64,000 nt of DNA from NCBI GenBank assembly GCA_903825035.1, contig CAIJYV010000021.1, positions 1 to 64,000 of the forward strand, given 5' to 3'. The notes under the pieces are model-generated. The model made no database searches. It was not told the DNA's origin and worked only from the letters and a program-made list of their open reading frames with translations. This DNA comes from an uncultured Actinomycetes bacterium. GTDB taxonomy: Bacteria > Actinomycetota > Acidimicrobiia > Acidimicrobiales > RAAP-2. The position numbers were made by a program, and so were the translations under genes. Positions 35,116-45,221 of the stretch are shown here, piece after piece. How positions within the stretch are numbered: the stretch's first letter is position 1; each line of letters starts with the position of its first letter.

Positions 35116-36611
35116 TTGCTGGCTCCCGCCTGCGAAACGTGCACGATGAGGTTGGTAATCGAAGGACTGATCTTGTCAATCGCTGGACGTGGGAAAACAC
35201 CGAGTACCAGAATTAACGCCACCACCGGCACTAAGACCCAGCGTTCCTTGCTGTTTACATCTTCGATCTCTCGATTCTTAGAGTCGGCCTGCCCGTGAAA
35301 AACACGCTGGTAAACCCACAGCCAATACAGGGCCGCACCCACAACGCCAAGCGCACCAAAGACCGCCCACCAGGCGTGAGTGGCAAAGGTACCCAACAGA
35401 ATTAAGTACTCGCTGATGAATCCCGAAAGTCCGGGAAGTCCAATCGACGCGAGAAGTACGACCGTGAAGAGAGCTGCCATAACTGGTGCGCTGGACTGAA
35501 GTCCTCGCAAGTCTTTGATGGTGTTTACCTGTCGACGCTTTTCAATGAAGCCCACCAGCAAGAAGAATCCGATGGTAATGACACCGTGGTTGAACATCAA
35601 CAGAACGGCACCAATCATTGCGATCTTGGAGCCACTGATGGCACCAAGAATTATGAATCCCATTTGCGCCACCGATGAATAGGCAATCACGCGCTTCAAG
35701 TCTGCCGCCACGCACGCCATTGCTGAGCCGTAGAGAATTCCAATGACGGCCAAGGTGAGGACTATTGGTCGCATGTCGTTGAGCGCGAGGGGAAAGAGAC
35801 CAATCGCGAAACGAACTAAGCCGTAAGAGCCGAGTTTGGCCAAGAGGGCCGACATCTCGATTGAGCCTGCCGTTGGCGCCTCGGCGTAGGTAATTGGCGA
35901 CCAGGTGTGGAATGGCCAGATTGGTGCCTTAACAGCGAAGGCAAAACCAAAGGCGCAGAAAAGAACTACCGAGGCGGTGTGGGTCAAACTGACGCTCGAT
36001 AGTGTCGTGTAAGAAAAGTCGAGTGCGCCACGGACGTAATGCTGGTTTTTAAATCCAAGGAACAAAATTCCGATGAGCAGCGGCACCGAACCGACGAAGG
36101 TATAAACAAAGAACTTCATGGCCGCGCGAATTCGTTCGGCTCCACCCCATTGACTAATTAAGAAGTAGCTCGGCACCAAGGTCAATTCGAAGAACAAGAA
36201 GAACAGGAGTAAGTCGTGTGCCAAGAAGCTCCCCATCGAGGCCGTCGTAAGGACTAGGAGCCACGAGATAAGCGCTGGCTCGCGACGCTTATCGCGCGCA
36301 CCAATCAGTGCGAGAAGCAAGGTCAGCGAAGTCAACAGCATCATCAAAAGCGAGATTCCGTCCAGCGAAACGTCGTAGGCCAAACCCAGTGGAGCCGAAA
36401 TTACGTGGCGCGTGGCAAAGTCGATACCTGTTCGTGAAATGTTGGGGTTGTACATCCAGGCGACAATTATCGACAGGACCATCTCAACTGTCGCGACACC
36501 AATACCCGCGACGTAACTCGCACCAGGACGACGGCGAACGAGCAAAACGAGAGCGATACCGAACAGCGGCACCAGTAGCAGGGCGCTAAGCCACCATGAT
36601 GAGTGCATCAT
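35112..36611 (-). CDS. nuoM: NADH-quinone oxidoreductase subunit M
   Basis: 499 residues from ATG at 36611, one base overlapping the nuoL stop (TAATG); the 581-aa track ORF runs back into nuoL. A second ATG follows at once. Antiporter-like proton-translocating subunit: 'FFLFFELTLVPSYFLISQWGG', 'FAVKAPIWPFHTWSPITYAEAPTAGSIEMSALLAKLGSYGLVRF', 'RVIAYSSVAQMGFIILG'. Overlaps nuoN by 4 bp. Confidence 0.95.
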   Translation of the reverse strand: MMHSSWWLSALLLVPLFGIALVLLVRRRPGASYVAGIGVATVEMVLSIIVAWMYNPNISRTGIDFATRHVISAPLGLAYDVSLDGISLLMMLLTSLTLLLALIGARDKRREPALISWLLVLTTASMGSFLAHDLLLFFLFFELTLVPSYFLISQWGGAERIRAAMKFFVYTFVGSVPLLIGILFLGFKNQHYVRGALDFSYTTLSSVSLTHTASVVLFCAFGFAFAVKAPIWPFHTWSPITYAEAPTAGSIEMSALLAKLGSYGLVRFAIGLFPLALNDMRPIVLTLAVIGILYGSAMACVAADLKRVIAYSSVAQMGFIILGAISGSKIAMIGAVLLMFNHGVITIGFFLLVGFIEKRRQVNTIKDLRGLQSSAPVMAALFTVVLLASIGLPGLSGFISEYLILLGTFATHAWWAVFGALGVVGAALYWLWVYQRVFHGQADSKNREIEDVNSKERWVLVPVVALILVLGVFPRPAIDKISPSITNLIVHVSQAGASK

Positions 36612-38485
36612 TAGAAACCAATCCTTGCGACAAGATAAATCATGATTAGGGCAATTCCCAAAACCATGGCGAGTGCATACTGGCGAACGAAGCCGGTTTG
36701 CAGGAGCTTGAATTGTGAAGCCATGCGTGGTGCCAGTGCACCCACTCCTTCGACCGCACCATCGATTAATTTTTCTTCGACAACCGCGTATCCGACGCGA
36801 GCCGAAGCGGTTAGTGGGCGTCCAATAGTTGCGTCGTAGAAGCCATCCCAGTGCCACACCTGCTCAAGGAAGTTCTTTTCAAAGGTGCTGGATTCGTGCT
36901 TATCGCGCCAGATGCTGAATGCCACCATCAAGCCCAAAATCGCAGCTGCGATATCAACAATCGACAAACCCCATTGGGTAGCCACCGAAAGTGAGGCTCC
37001 GGCGGGAACGGCACCGAAGGTGGGCTCGAGAAAAGACGCGAGCGAATGGTTGTGAACCCACGGTAGATCGATTCCGCCGCCCAATACCGCTAAGACGGCC
37101 AAGACAACGAGCGGCACTGTCATCATCCAGGAAGATTCGTGTGGATCTTCGCCATTGGTGACTTCGCGGAAACGCTCGGCACCTCGGAAGGTCAGGACAA
37201 ATAACCGGCTCATGTAATAAGCAGTCAAGACTGCTGTTGCGAGAGCGAAGATCCAAAGAAGGCGATTGTGGGCGTACACATTGGTCAGGACATCTCCCTT
37301 AGCCCAGAACCCGGCGAATGGCGGAATACCCGAAATAGCGAGCCAACCAATCAAGAAGGTTGGGAAGGTCAGCGGGAGATACTTGGCCAGAGCACCCATT
37401 TTGCGTAGATCCTGTTCCCCGTGGAGCGAGTGAATCACCGAGCCCGAGCCCAAGAACAAGAGGGCTTTGAAGAATGCGTGGGCAATCATGAGGAAAATTG
37501 CGGCGGAATATGCACCAACACCAACGGCCAACACCATGAAACCAATTTGAGAGACGGTGGAAAAAGCCAAGACCTTTTTGATGTCCCGCTGCGAAGTAGC
37601 CACCGTCGCAGCGACGAACGCGGTCAACGCGCCGACCACCGCAATGGTGGTTCGTCCCGAAGGCGAAAGGGCTAAGACCGGCGACATGCGCACCAGTAAG
37701 AAAACGCCAGCGGTCACCATGGTCGCCGCGTGAATCAGGGCTGATACGGGAGTTGGGCCTTCCATTGCGTCGGGGAGCCAATTGAACAGCGGAATCTGAG
37801 CGCTCTTTCCGGTTGCGCCCAACAGTAACGAGAGCACAATCAATGTGGCCACAGTGGGGCTAAAAGATCCGGTACTAGAGAAAATTGTCAAGTAGGTCAA
37901 AGTTCCACTGTGACTGAAGATCAAGAACATCGCGACGAGAAGACCCACATCGCCCACTCGGTTGTACACGAAGGCTTTCTTGCCGGCTGAAGCGGCCGCA
38001 TCACGGTCGAAGTAGAACGAGACCAGCCAGTACGAGCAGACTCCCACGCCTTCCCAACCAACGAAGGTCATGACCAGGTTGTTGGCGAGAACCAGTACGA
38101 GCATCGAGAATACGAAGAGGTTCAAGTACAAGAAGAACTTGCGGAAGTCTTTCTCCCCGTGCATGTAGCTAATTGAGTAGAGGTGAATCAGTGCCGAGAT
38201 TCCGGTCACAAACAGGCACATCGTGATCGACAAGGGGTCTACGAGGACCGCGGCCGGTACCGTTAGAGTTCCCGCGTGTATCCAGGTGAAGAAATTAACG
38301 GTCACTTCACGGTTGCTGTCACCCAGGAGTTGGAAGAAGCAGACAACGGTAGAGATGAAGCTCACGACTATGGCGGCCGTGGCAACTCCCCCAATCGCCT
38401 TTTCCTTCATTTGCGACCCGTTGACCGCATTAAAGAGGAAGCCAATAAGCGGTGCAATAAGTATTAACAGTGCAAAGTGCGCCAT
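36611..38485 (-). CDS. nuoL: NADH-quinone oxidoreductase subunit L
   Basis: 624 residues. The distal antiporter-like subunit with the long lateral helix at the C-terminus. Motifs: 'FVGWEGVGVCSYWLVSFYFDRD', 'KSAQIPLFNWLPDAMEGPTPVSALIHAATMVTAGVFLLVRM', 'DIKKVLAFSTVSQIGFMVLAVG', 'MIAHAFFKALLFLGSGSVIHSLHGEQDLRKMGAL'. One base after nuoK. Typical length for actinobacteria. Confidence 0.96.
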   Translation of the reverse strand: MAHFALLILIAPLIGFLFNAVNGSQMKEKAIGGVATAAIVVSFISTVVCFFQLLGDSNREVTVNFFTWIHAGTLTVPAAVLVDPLSITMCLFVTGISALIHLYSISYMHGEKDFRKFFLYLNLFVFSMLVLVLANNLVMTFVGWEGVGVCSYWLVSFYFDRDAAASAGKKAFVYNRVGDVGLLVAMFLIFSHSGTLTYLTIFSSTGSFSPTVATLIVLSLLLGATGKSAQIPLFNWLPDAMEGPTPVSALIHAATMVTAGVFLLVRMSPVLALSPSGRTTIAVVGALTAFVAATVATSQRDIKKVLAFSTVSQIGFMVLAVGVGAYSAAIFLMIAHAFFKALLFLGSGSVIHSLHGEQDLRKMGALAKYLPLTFPTFLIGWLAISGIPPFAGFWAKGDVLTNVYAHNRLLWIFALATAVLTAYYMSRLFVLTFRGAERFREVTNGEDPHESSWMMTVPLVVLAVLAVLGGGIDLPWVHNHSLASFLEPTFGAVPAGASLSVATQWGLSIVDIAAAILGLMVAFSIWRDKHESSTFEKNFLEQVWHWDGFYDATIGRPLTASARVGYAVVEEKLIDGAVEGVGALAPRMASQFKLLQTGFVRQYALAMVLGIALIMIYLVARIGF

Positions 38486-38486
38486 C

Positions 38487-38792
38487 TCAGCCCTTCATCT
38501 CAGAAAGTTCATCGACCGAAGTCGTCGAGCGGCGTCGGAAGATAGCCACCACGATTCCCAAGCCAACCGTCACTTCAGCGGCGGCAACCACCATGACGAA
38601 GAAAACGGATGCCTGCCCACCAATGTCGCTCAGGGTCCTCGAGAAAGTAACGAAAGTGAGATTTACGGCATTCAACATGAGCTCGAGGCACATGAACATA
38701 ATCAGGGCGCTTCGACGAGTGAGGAGACCATAGGCGCCAATACCGAATAACACGGCGGCCAAAACGAGATACCAAGCGGCGGGAACGTTCAT
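38487..38792 (-). CDS. nuoK: NADH-quinone oxidoreductase subunit K
   Basis: 101 residues, three membrane helices. '[33 protein letters not shown]' carries the conserved buried Glu of the proton path, and '[27 protein letters not shown]' the second one. ATG overlaps nuoJ by 4 bp. Confidence 0.95.
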   Translation of the reverse strand: MNVPAAWYLVLAAVLFGIGAYGLLTRRSALIMFMCLELMLNAVNLTFVTFSRTLSDIGGQASVFFVMVVAAAEVTVGLGIVVAIFRRRSTTSVDELSEMKG

Positions 38793-39346
38793 TGGGCCTC
38801 CCCAGTACTACGCTCGCGACGCGCGAGCAATACGGCACCAACCACCGCGATGATTAAGAGTGCGGCGGTTGCTTCAAATGCAAACAGGTAAGTCGTAAAT
38901 ACCGATGTGCCGAGTTGATTTACATTGTGGGCGCCGTTGGCCAACTTCGACCCCGAAAGTGAGGGAATGCCGGTCACCCAGTGCGAGCGAGCCATCATGA
39001 AGACAACGCCACTGATGGTCACAACCACTCCAAAGAGCGCCAGCGTCTTTTGCCCCACGAGGGGCTGAACCTCCACGCCCTCGCGACGGTCTACTCCGAG
39101 AAACATGATTACGAAGAGGAAGAGGACCACGATTGCTCCGGCGTAAACAATGATTTGTACGGCCGCCAGAAAATCTGCCTGCTGGGCAATGAAGGCCACC
39201 GCCACTCCAAAGAGCGTCATAATCAAACTCAAGGCGGCGTGCACCGGGTTCTTTAAGGTAATGACCCCCACAGCTCCAGTCAAAATAAGAGCTGCCGAGG
39301 CGACAAAAACAATAATGCTAGGTAGGGCGTAGCTAAGGGCGAGCAT
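38789..39346 (-). CDS. nuoJ: NADH-quinone oxidoreductase subunit J
   Basis: 185 residues, five membrane helices. Family motif: '[54 protein letters not shown]'. A short Arg-rich tail ends the protein. Overlaps nuoI by one base and nuoK by four. Confidence 0.94.
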   Translation of the reverse strand: MLALSYALPSIIVFVASAALILTGAVGVITLKNPVHAALSLIMTLFGVAVAFIAQQADFLAAVQIIVYAGAIVVLFLFVIMFLGVDRREGVEVQPLVGQKTLALFGVVVTISGVVFMMARSHWVTGIPSLSGSKLANGAHNVNQLGTSVFTTYLFAFEATAALLIIAVVGAVLLARRERSTGEAQ

Positions 39347-40101
39347 TACTTGGCCACTTTCTTCTTTGGTGTTGGCCGCTTCTCTTTCAAGCTGTTGATC
39401 AATCCGCGAAGTCCCACCATATCGAGTGGTTGGTCTTCGGGTAGTACGTGCTTGGCGAAGGCTCGGCGCAGCAACTTGGAGCCAGTCGCCTCGTCGTTTC
39501 GATTCTCACTCTGTCCACCCTCAGCGGCGCGCAATCCAGCGCCTAGGTCTGCGGTCCACTGAATTTTGCCTTCGTACCGTGCATCACCCGCTGGCGAAGT
39601 CGCGCGCATCCAGCCACCGGTCATCGCCGCTTCACCCTCTCGCCAATCTTCCCAGGGCAGGCGTTGCGGGAATCCGGCGTCGTCGACCACCAGTTCCTTC
39701 TTTGTGTAAATCGCGTCTGAGCGATTCGTGAAGGAGAACTCAAACATCTTTGATTCGGTGATGGCTTGAGTGGGGCAGGCCTCCACGCACAGATCGCAGT
39801 GAATGCAACGTAAGTAATTGATCTCGTAGACGTATCCGTATCGCTCGCCCGGGCTAACGGGGTGATCTGGTGGATTATCGAGTCCGCGAACATAAATACA
39901 GTCCGCGGGGCACACTCCAGCGCACAACTCACAGCCAATGCATTTTTCCATGCCATCTTCGTATCGATTGAGCACGTGGCGGCCGTGTTGGCGAGGTTGC
40001 TTCGGGCGCTTGGCTTGGGGGTAGCTAACGGTAACTGCGGGACGAGCAATATGACGCAGCGTGAGGTTGAAGCCTCCGAAGAAGTCCAGAACGCGGGCCA
40101 T
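39346..40101 (-). CDS. nuoI: NADH-quinone oxidoreductase subunit I
   Basis: 251 residues. Carries two [4Fe-4S] clusters (N6a, N6b) in the peripheral arm: 'CIGCELCAGVCPADCIYV' and 'CIHCDLCVEACPTQAI'. A C-terminal tail of ~80 residues beyond the core, Lys-rich at the end ('KEKRPTPKKKVAK'), is longer than in many bacteria. Overlaps nuoH by one base. Confidence 0.95.
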   Translation of the reverse strand: MARVLDFFGGFNLTLRHIARPAVTVSYPQAKRPKQPRQHGRHVLNRYEDGMEKCIGCELCAGVCPADCIYVRGLDNPPDHPVSPGERYGYVYEINYLRCIHCDLCVEACPTQAITESKMFEFSFTNRSDAIYTKKELVVDDAGFPQRLPWEDWREGEAAMTGGWMRATSPAGDARYEGKIQWTADLGAGLRAAEGGQSENRNDEATGSKLLRRAFAKHVLPEDQPLDMVGLRGLINSLKEKRPTPKKKVAK

Positions 40102-41333
40102 TATTTTTCTCCCTTGGTAGTGCGCTGACGATACAGACGACTGGGGGTTGGTCGTTGACCAACTTCAGGCAGGACTGAGTCAGCGCCGCTAGTACGGTCG
40201 GCGCCCAAACTGTAGGCGCGCGTCAATACGAACCAACCCGCAATCACGGTGACAATCATGGAAAGCCCCCACCAGCGATTCACTAAGAATCCAGCAACAA
40301 TCAACATCCAGCCAAGTGACAGCGGAATAAGCCGCTTCCACCCCAAATCCATCAATTGGTCGTAGCGGAAGCGTGGCAATGCGGCTCGGAACCAGATGTA
40401 ACTAAAAGCAAAGGCCACGGTCTTACCGAGGAACCAGAGAATTGGGAAGATCCAAGCGAAGTGATGGATTGGTGGAACGTAGCCAGCTGGACCACCGAAG
40501 AACAATGTCACGAGAATGGCCGACATGGTGATGGTGTTCATGAACTCGGCCAAGTAGAACAGTGCGAAGCGAAGTGACGAGTACTCAGTGTTAAACCCAC
40601 CAACCAACTCGGTCTCGGCTTCAACTACGTCAAATGGCGGGCGATTCAATTCGGCAGTAATGGCAATCAGGAATACGACGAATGGAACGATGCCCAGTCG
40701 AATCAAATTCCAGTGCCAAATGCCGTGAGCTTGAGCGGTCACGATGTCGTGGGTCGAAAGTGAACCGGTTGCCAAAATAATGGTGACAATTGTCATGCCG
40801 AGAGCTGCTTCGTAAGAAATCATCTGCGCCGAAGCACGCACCGAAGAGATCAATGGGTACTTCGATCCCGAGGCCCAGCCGGCAAGCATCACACCGTAAA
40901 CGGAAATTCCCGACATCGCCAACATCACCAATATTCCCATTGGAGGGTTGGCAATTTGCAACTGCACCGTGTGCCCAGCGATGTGCAGCGTGCCTCCGAC
41001 CGGAACAATAGAAAAAGTAATCAGAGCCGGTACCAATGAAAGGTAGGGCGCCAATTTGAAAACAAATCGGTCGGCTTCGGCGGGGATCAGGTCTTCTTTA
41101 AAGAAAAGTTTGATTCCGTCGGCCAGGGTTTGTAACAATCCGAATGGCCCCCAGCGCTGTGGTCCAATACGACTTTGCATCTTCGAAATAGCCTTGCGCT
41201 CAAACCAAATCATGAGCGTCACCGCACCCATGATTGAAGCGAAGCCCACCACAATTTTGATTATGGCAATCAGAATCACGATTCCCGTGGTGCCGTGAGC
41301 GTACAGCGGGTCTACCGAGGCGAACCAATTCAT
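40101..41333 (-). CDS. nuoH: NADH-quinone oxidoreductase subunit H
   Basis: 410 residues, eight to nine membrane helices. Forms the quinone chamber with NuoB/NuoD. Motifs: 'WFERKAISKMQSRIGPQRWGPFGLLQTLADGIKLFFKEDLIP', 'YPLISSVRASAQMISYEAALGM', 'RPPFDVVEAETELVGGFNTEYSSLRFALFYLAEF', 'FRYDQLMDLGWKRLIPLSLGW'. 4-bp overlap with nuoG. Confidence 0.96.
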   Translation of the reverse strand: MNWFASVDPLYAHGTTGIVILIAIIKIVVGFASIMGAVTLMIWFERKAISKMQSRIGPQRWGPFGLLQTLADGIKLFFKEDLIPAEADRFVFKLAPYLSLVPALITFSIVPVGGTLHIAGHTVQLQIANPPMGILVMLAMSGISVYGVMLAGWASGSKYPLISSVRASAQMISYEAALGMTIVTIILATGSLSTHDIVTAQAHGIWHWNLIRLGIVPFVVFLIAITAELNRPPFDVVEAETELVGGFNTEYSSLRFALFYLAEFMNTITMSAILVTLFFGGPAGYVPPIHHFAWIFPILWFLGKTVAFAFSYIWFRAALPRFRYDQLMDLGWKRLIPLSLGWMLIVAGFLVNRWWGLSMIVTVIAGWFVLTRAYSLGADRTSGADSVLPEVGQRPTPSRLYRQRTTKGEK

Positions 41334-43924
41334 GCCTTCACCACTTCGACACGAGTGACGGGCTCGGTAACTTGGACGAGTGGGCGAACCACATCGACAT
41401 TCTTTGCGTTACGCGCGCCGAGCGCCACCTGGCAAGTACCAATAACTGCATGTAAATTCTCGAGGACCTCGAAGACTCCCTGGCCAGACTTTGAGGTCAC
41501 CTTGACTGAATCACCTTGTGACACGCCAAGCTTCTTCGCAGTCGCGGGATGCAGTGTGATCGATGCGCGGGTGCGGAGATTGTCAAAGGCAGAACTTGCC
41601 TGTACTGCCATTCCATCGTCGTAGAGTGCACGAGAAACGACGAGGCGAATTTCATTCGCCTTCGCGACCCCGCTCTTGGCGGGATTGACTGCAGCGATGT
41701 CTCCTTCAACTGCCTTTTCTACAGTCGAAACGGTCTCAATGCTTGGAGTGGCAATGCTGCCCGTCAAGGTGCCGAGCCCTACGTTGCTCGCTGGTTGTAC
41801 CCCCGGAAAGGCCGCGGGGTCAAGCGGCCGGATCGCCGAACCCTCGTTAGCTGCATTGACTAACAGCCCCTCGATGCTTTGACCGCTCAGCACTTTCCAA
41901 GTGGGATATCCGGTAGTCGCTTCGATTGTCTGCGCAGCATGATCGACCGAGTTGAGTCCCAAGCTCTGTCCGAACTGTTCAGCCAACTCACTGGCGATCG
42001 CAACGTCGTTCCACGCTGTGCCGGCGGCGACAACTTTCGCCTGCAGTCCGAGAACTCGACCCTCAATGTTGGTGAAGGTGCCGGTGCGTTCGTTGGCCAC
42101 CAGGGCCGGGAGTACCACGTCGGCAAACTCCAACGTGGCGCCGCCGTGTCCGGTCACGGCCACCACATCGGCCTTCTTTAGCGCGGACTTGGCCAATTTC
42201 TGATCAATAACATTGCCAATAAGACATCCACCCGCCAGCAGGACTGCCTTTTGCTTGCCGCTAGCGAGAGCGTCAAGTTGTTCGGTTGTGCTGCGACCAG
42301 CGCTGAACTGAAAGGAACGTCCGGGACGAAGATGTGGAGCTAGCCCCATGTCCAGGGCGCCATGAACGTTGGAACGGCGAAGAGCCGATAAGAACTTCGC
42401 CTTCGGGTAGGCGTCGCGCAGGGTCTGAATTGAATTCTCAATGAATGTCGAGTCTTCGGCCACATTGGCGCGACCAATGACAAAGACCACTCCCTCACCT
42501 AAGCCAATGAGCTCTCGGGCAACGTTTAGTGACTCCGATGATGCAGCCGAAGAGGCTGGGGCAACGCCCTCTTTCGCCACGAGGGCGCTGACAATTGATG
42601 AGACCTCGCCGGGACGAACTGGAATCGAAACTGTTGCGTGGTCGCTGAGTCCCGAAGCAACACTCGTGAACTCAACCAATTTCTGGCCACGGTGAACAAT
42701 CGTTTCGCGTAAGCGCAGGAACAAGATTGGTAGCTCTTCACGCAAGTCACCGGTGAGTGTAACGACAACGGGGGCCTTAGTGGCCTCTTCAATAGTTGCG
42801 GCGGGCAAACTTTGCAAGAGCAAGCCATCAAGCCCGTCACCGTACTGGGCATCAATGTTGTCTGTACCGAGTACCCCTCGACCAAAACGCTCCCACGCGA
42901 ATGCTCCCTCATTAGTGAGGGCTGCGCCACCAATAATTCCAACCTGCTCGGGTGCCGCAACGCTCAGCAACGAGGCGGCCCTAGCGAGCGCTTCGTTCCA
43001 GGTCGAGACCTCGAGCTTTCCATTGACTCGAACGAGCGGTTGAGTGATGCGAGTTTTGGGTGAGAGTGGATCAACGCTCTCGGGGTTGGCGTCAACTGCC
43101 TCAATAGCGAATCGACCCTTGTCACACATCCAACCATGGTTAATTGCTTCGGAGTCGAGGCCGAGTACGCGAGTAAGGCGGTTGCTCGAGGATTGCACCG
43201 CGACCTGACAGCCAACGGCGCAATTAGTGCAGGTGCTCTCGACCTGGTCCAAGTCCCAGGGACGTGCGGTAAATCGATAGGGCTTGGCGGTGAGCGCTCC
43301 CACGGGGCAAATTTGGACGGTGTTGCCCGAAAAAACTGAGTCGAAGGGGTGCGCGGGGTCGGGGGCGACCTCAATCATGTCACCTCGACCGGAGAAGGCG
43401 ATTTGAGTATCGCCCGCAACTTCACTCGCGAACCGAGTACAACGCGAACACTGAATACAGCGTTCACGGTCTAGTAAAACGTTCTCGCCAATTGGAATGG
43501 GCTTGGCGAAGTGACGCTTTTCTTCAATAAAGCGAGTTTCACCAGATCCGTGCGCGAGAGTTTGATCCTGCAGCGGGCATTCGCCCCCCTTGTCACAAAC
43601 GGGGCAATCGAGCGGGTGATTCGCCAGCAAAAATTCAAGTACGCCATCTTGGGCCTTCTTGACTTTCGGTGAATCGGTGGTAACGGTCATGCCGTCATTC
43701 ACCTTCAAATAGCAAGCCGGCTGAAGAGTCGCGCCGCGTGGCCCATCCACTTCGACCAAGCACATACGACACACGCCAACTGGCTCCATGCGTGGGTGGT
43801 AACAAAAGCGAGGCACGTACGTACCGGCACGCTCGGCGGCGGCAATGAGCAGCTCGCCCGGTTCGGCCTCAATGGTTCGGCCGTCGATGGTAATCGAAAC
43901 GGCGGTGCGAGTGATCTCAGACAT
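41330..43924 (-). CDS. nuoG: NADH-quinone oxidoreductase subunit G
   Basis: 864 residues from ATG at 43924 (MSEITRTAVSITIDG); the 928-aa track ORF extends into nuoF. It has an N-terminal ferredoxin domain with [2Fe-2S] ('FCYHPRMEPVGVCRMC'), the His/Cys cluster ('CDKGGECPLQD'), and [4Fe-4S] sites ('CIQCSRCTRFASE', 'CTNCAVGC'). A molybdopterin-oxidoreductase-like domain follows, with no cofactor expected. The C-terminal region includes a long Ala/Val linker and a final beta-barrel typical of molybdopterin dinucleotide-binding folds. Overlaps nuoF by 8 bp. Confidence 0.95.
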   Translation of the reverse strand: MSEITRTAVSITIDGRTIEAEPGELLIAAAERAGTYVPRFCYHPRMEPVGVCRMCLVEVDGPRGATLQPACYLKVNDGMTVTTDSPKVKKAQDGVLEFLLANHPLDCPVCDKGGECPLQDQTLAHGSGETRFIEEKRHFAKPIPIGENVLLDRERCIQCSRCTRFASEVAGDTQIAFSGRGDMIEVAPDPAHPFDSVFSGNTVQICPVGALTAKPYRFTARPWDLDQVESTCTNCAVGCQVAVQSSSNRLTRVLGLDSEAINHGWMCDKGRFAIEAVDANPESVDPLSPKTRITQPLVRVNGKLEVSTWNEALARAASLLSVAAPEQVGIIGGAALTNEGAFAWERFGRGVLGTDNIDAQYGDGLDGLLLQSLPAATIEEATKAPVVVTLTGDLREELPILFLRLRETIVHRGQKLVEFTSVASGLSDHATVSIPVRPGEVSSIVSALVAKEGVAPASSAASSESLNVARELIGLGEGVVFVIGRANVAEDSTFIENSIQTLRDAYPKAKFLSALRRSNVHGALDMGLAPHLRPGRSFQFSAGRSTTEQLDALASGKQKAVLLAGGCLIGNVIDQKLAKSALKKADVVAVTGHGGATLEFADVVLPALVANERTGTFTNIEGRVLGLQAKVVAAGTAWNDVAIASELAEQFGQSLGLNSVDHAAQTIEATTGYPTWKVLSGQSIEGLLVNAANEGSAIRPLDPAAFPGVQPASNVGLGTLTGSIATPSIETVSTVEKAVEGDIAAVNPAKSGVAKANEIRLVVSRALYDDGMAVQASSAFDNLRTRASITLHPATAKKLGVSQGDSVKVTSKSGQGVFEVLENLHAVIGTCQVALGARNAKNVDVVRPLVQVTEPVTRVEVVKA

Positions 43925-45221
43925 GCGTACAGCCTCCGTTTTCAACGTGCTCAATGAATTCCTGACGGAACATCGAAATTGCCGAGTGCACCGCCGACGG
44001 AATCGATGGGCCGAGGACACAAATTGTTGTTTGCTGTGGTGGCCAAGTGAGTCCCGGCGAAATGTTGTCGCACAGGTCGAGGACCAGGTCGATGTCCTCC
44101 ATGCGACCGCCGCCATGCTCGAGGCGATACATCACGCGTTCAATCCAGCCACTGCCTTCGCGACAAGGCGTGCACTGCCCGCAGGACTCGCGAGAGAAGA
44201 ATTTGGTAATGCGCCACGCCGCGCGAACCATGCACTGATCTTCGTCGAGCACGACAACCGAGCCCGATCCCAGCATCGAGCCCTTGCCCGCTACTTCGTC
44301 AGCACCGAGAGGCACATCCAATAGGTCGGGGCCAAACCAGGGAGCCGATACGCCACCAGGAATGATGGCCTTGACCTTTTTGTTTCCCGGCACCCCTCCC
44401 CCTAAGGCGGGGTCAAAGATGAGGTCGCGGAAGGTGTTCTTCACCATTTCGATTTCATACACACCGGGATTGACGACGTTGCCCGCCAAGGCAAAGAGCC
44501 GTGTTCCCGTTGAGCGACCTTCGCCCAGTGCGGCAAAAGCCGCGCCGCCATTGGAAATGATCCACGGCAAATTCGACATCGTCTCGACATTGTTTACAAC
44601 GGTGGGTTCGCCATACAGACCGTTCACCGCCGGGAAGAATGGGGGCTTGATGCGAGGGAAGCCACGCTTGCCCTCGAGTGCTTCCAGTAGTGAGGTCTCT
44701 TCGCCACAGATGTAGGCACCCGCTCCCGGGTGAACGACGATGTCGAGCGAGAAGGTAGAGCCGAAGATGTTCTCGCCCAACGCTCCATGCTTATACGCCT
44801 CATTCACCGCACTCTGAACTCGTTCCAGTCCCAGCGCGAATTCGCCGCGAAGAAAGATGAACGCTTGGGTTACTTGTAGGGCGTAGGCCGCAATAATGAC
44901 GCCCTCCACCAATTGGTGCGGGTCACGCTCAACGAGGTAGTGATCTTTGAAGGTTGCGGGCTCGGACTCGTCACCATTAACTACGAGGTACGACAGCGGA
45001 GCTCGACGGAGCATCGACCACTTGCGGCCGGCGGGGAACCCAGCGCCACCACGGCCAAGCAAAGAAGCGGCGTCAACCTCGGCGCACACCTTTTCGGGGT
45101 TCAAGGTGAGTGCCTTCTTCAGTCCCTCATAACCACCCGTCGCCAAGTAGCGCTTCAGTGTGTAGGAATCATCAAAATCACGACGCGAAGACACAATCTT
45201 GGGGGCTGTTAAGACGGCCAT
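43917..45221 (-). CDS. nuoF: NADH-quinone oxidoreductase subunit F
   Basis: 434 residues. NADH and FMN-binding subunit: 'LLGRGGAGFPAGRKWSML' (NADH/FMN loop), 'YLVVNGDESEPATFKDHYLVERDPHQLVEG', 'GAGAYICGEETSLLEALEGKRGFPRIKPPFF', and the N3 [4Fe-4S] ligands 'ESCGQCTPCREGSGW'. Overlaps nuoE by one base. Confidence 0.97.
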   Translation of the reverse strand: MAVLTAPKIVSSRRDFDDSYTLKRYLATGGYEGLKKALTLNPEKVCAEVDAASLLGRGGAGFPAGRKWSMLRRAPLSYLVVNGDESEPATFKDHYLVERDPHQLVEGVIIAAYALQVTQAFIFLRGEFALGLERVQSAVNEAYKHGALGENIFGSTFSLDIVVHPGAGAYICGEETSLLEALEGKRGFPRIKPPFFPAVNGLYGEPTVVNNVETMSNLPWIISNGGAAFAALGEGRSTGTRLFALAGNVVNPGVYEIEMVKNTFRDLIFDPALGGGVPGNKKVKAIIPGGVSAPWFGPDLLDVPLGADEVAGKGSMLGSGSVVVLDEDQCMVRAAWRITKFFSRESCGQCTPCREGSGWIERVMYRLEHGGGRMEDIDLVLDLCDNISPGLTWPPQQTTICVLGPSIPSAVHSAISMFRQEFIEHVENGGCTHV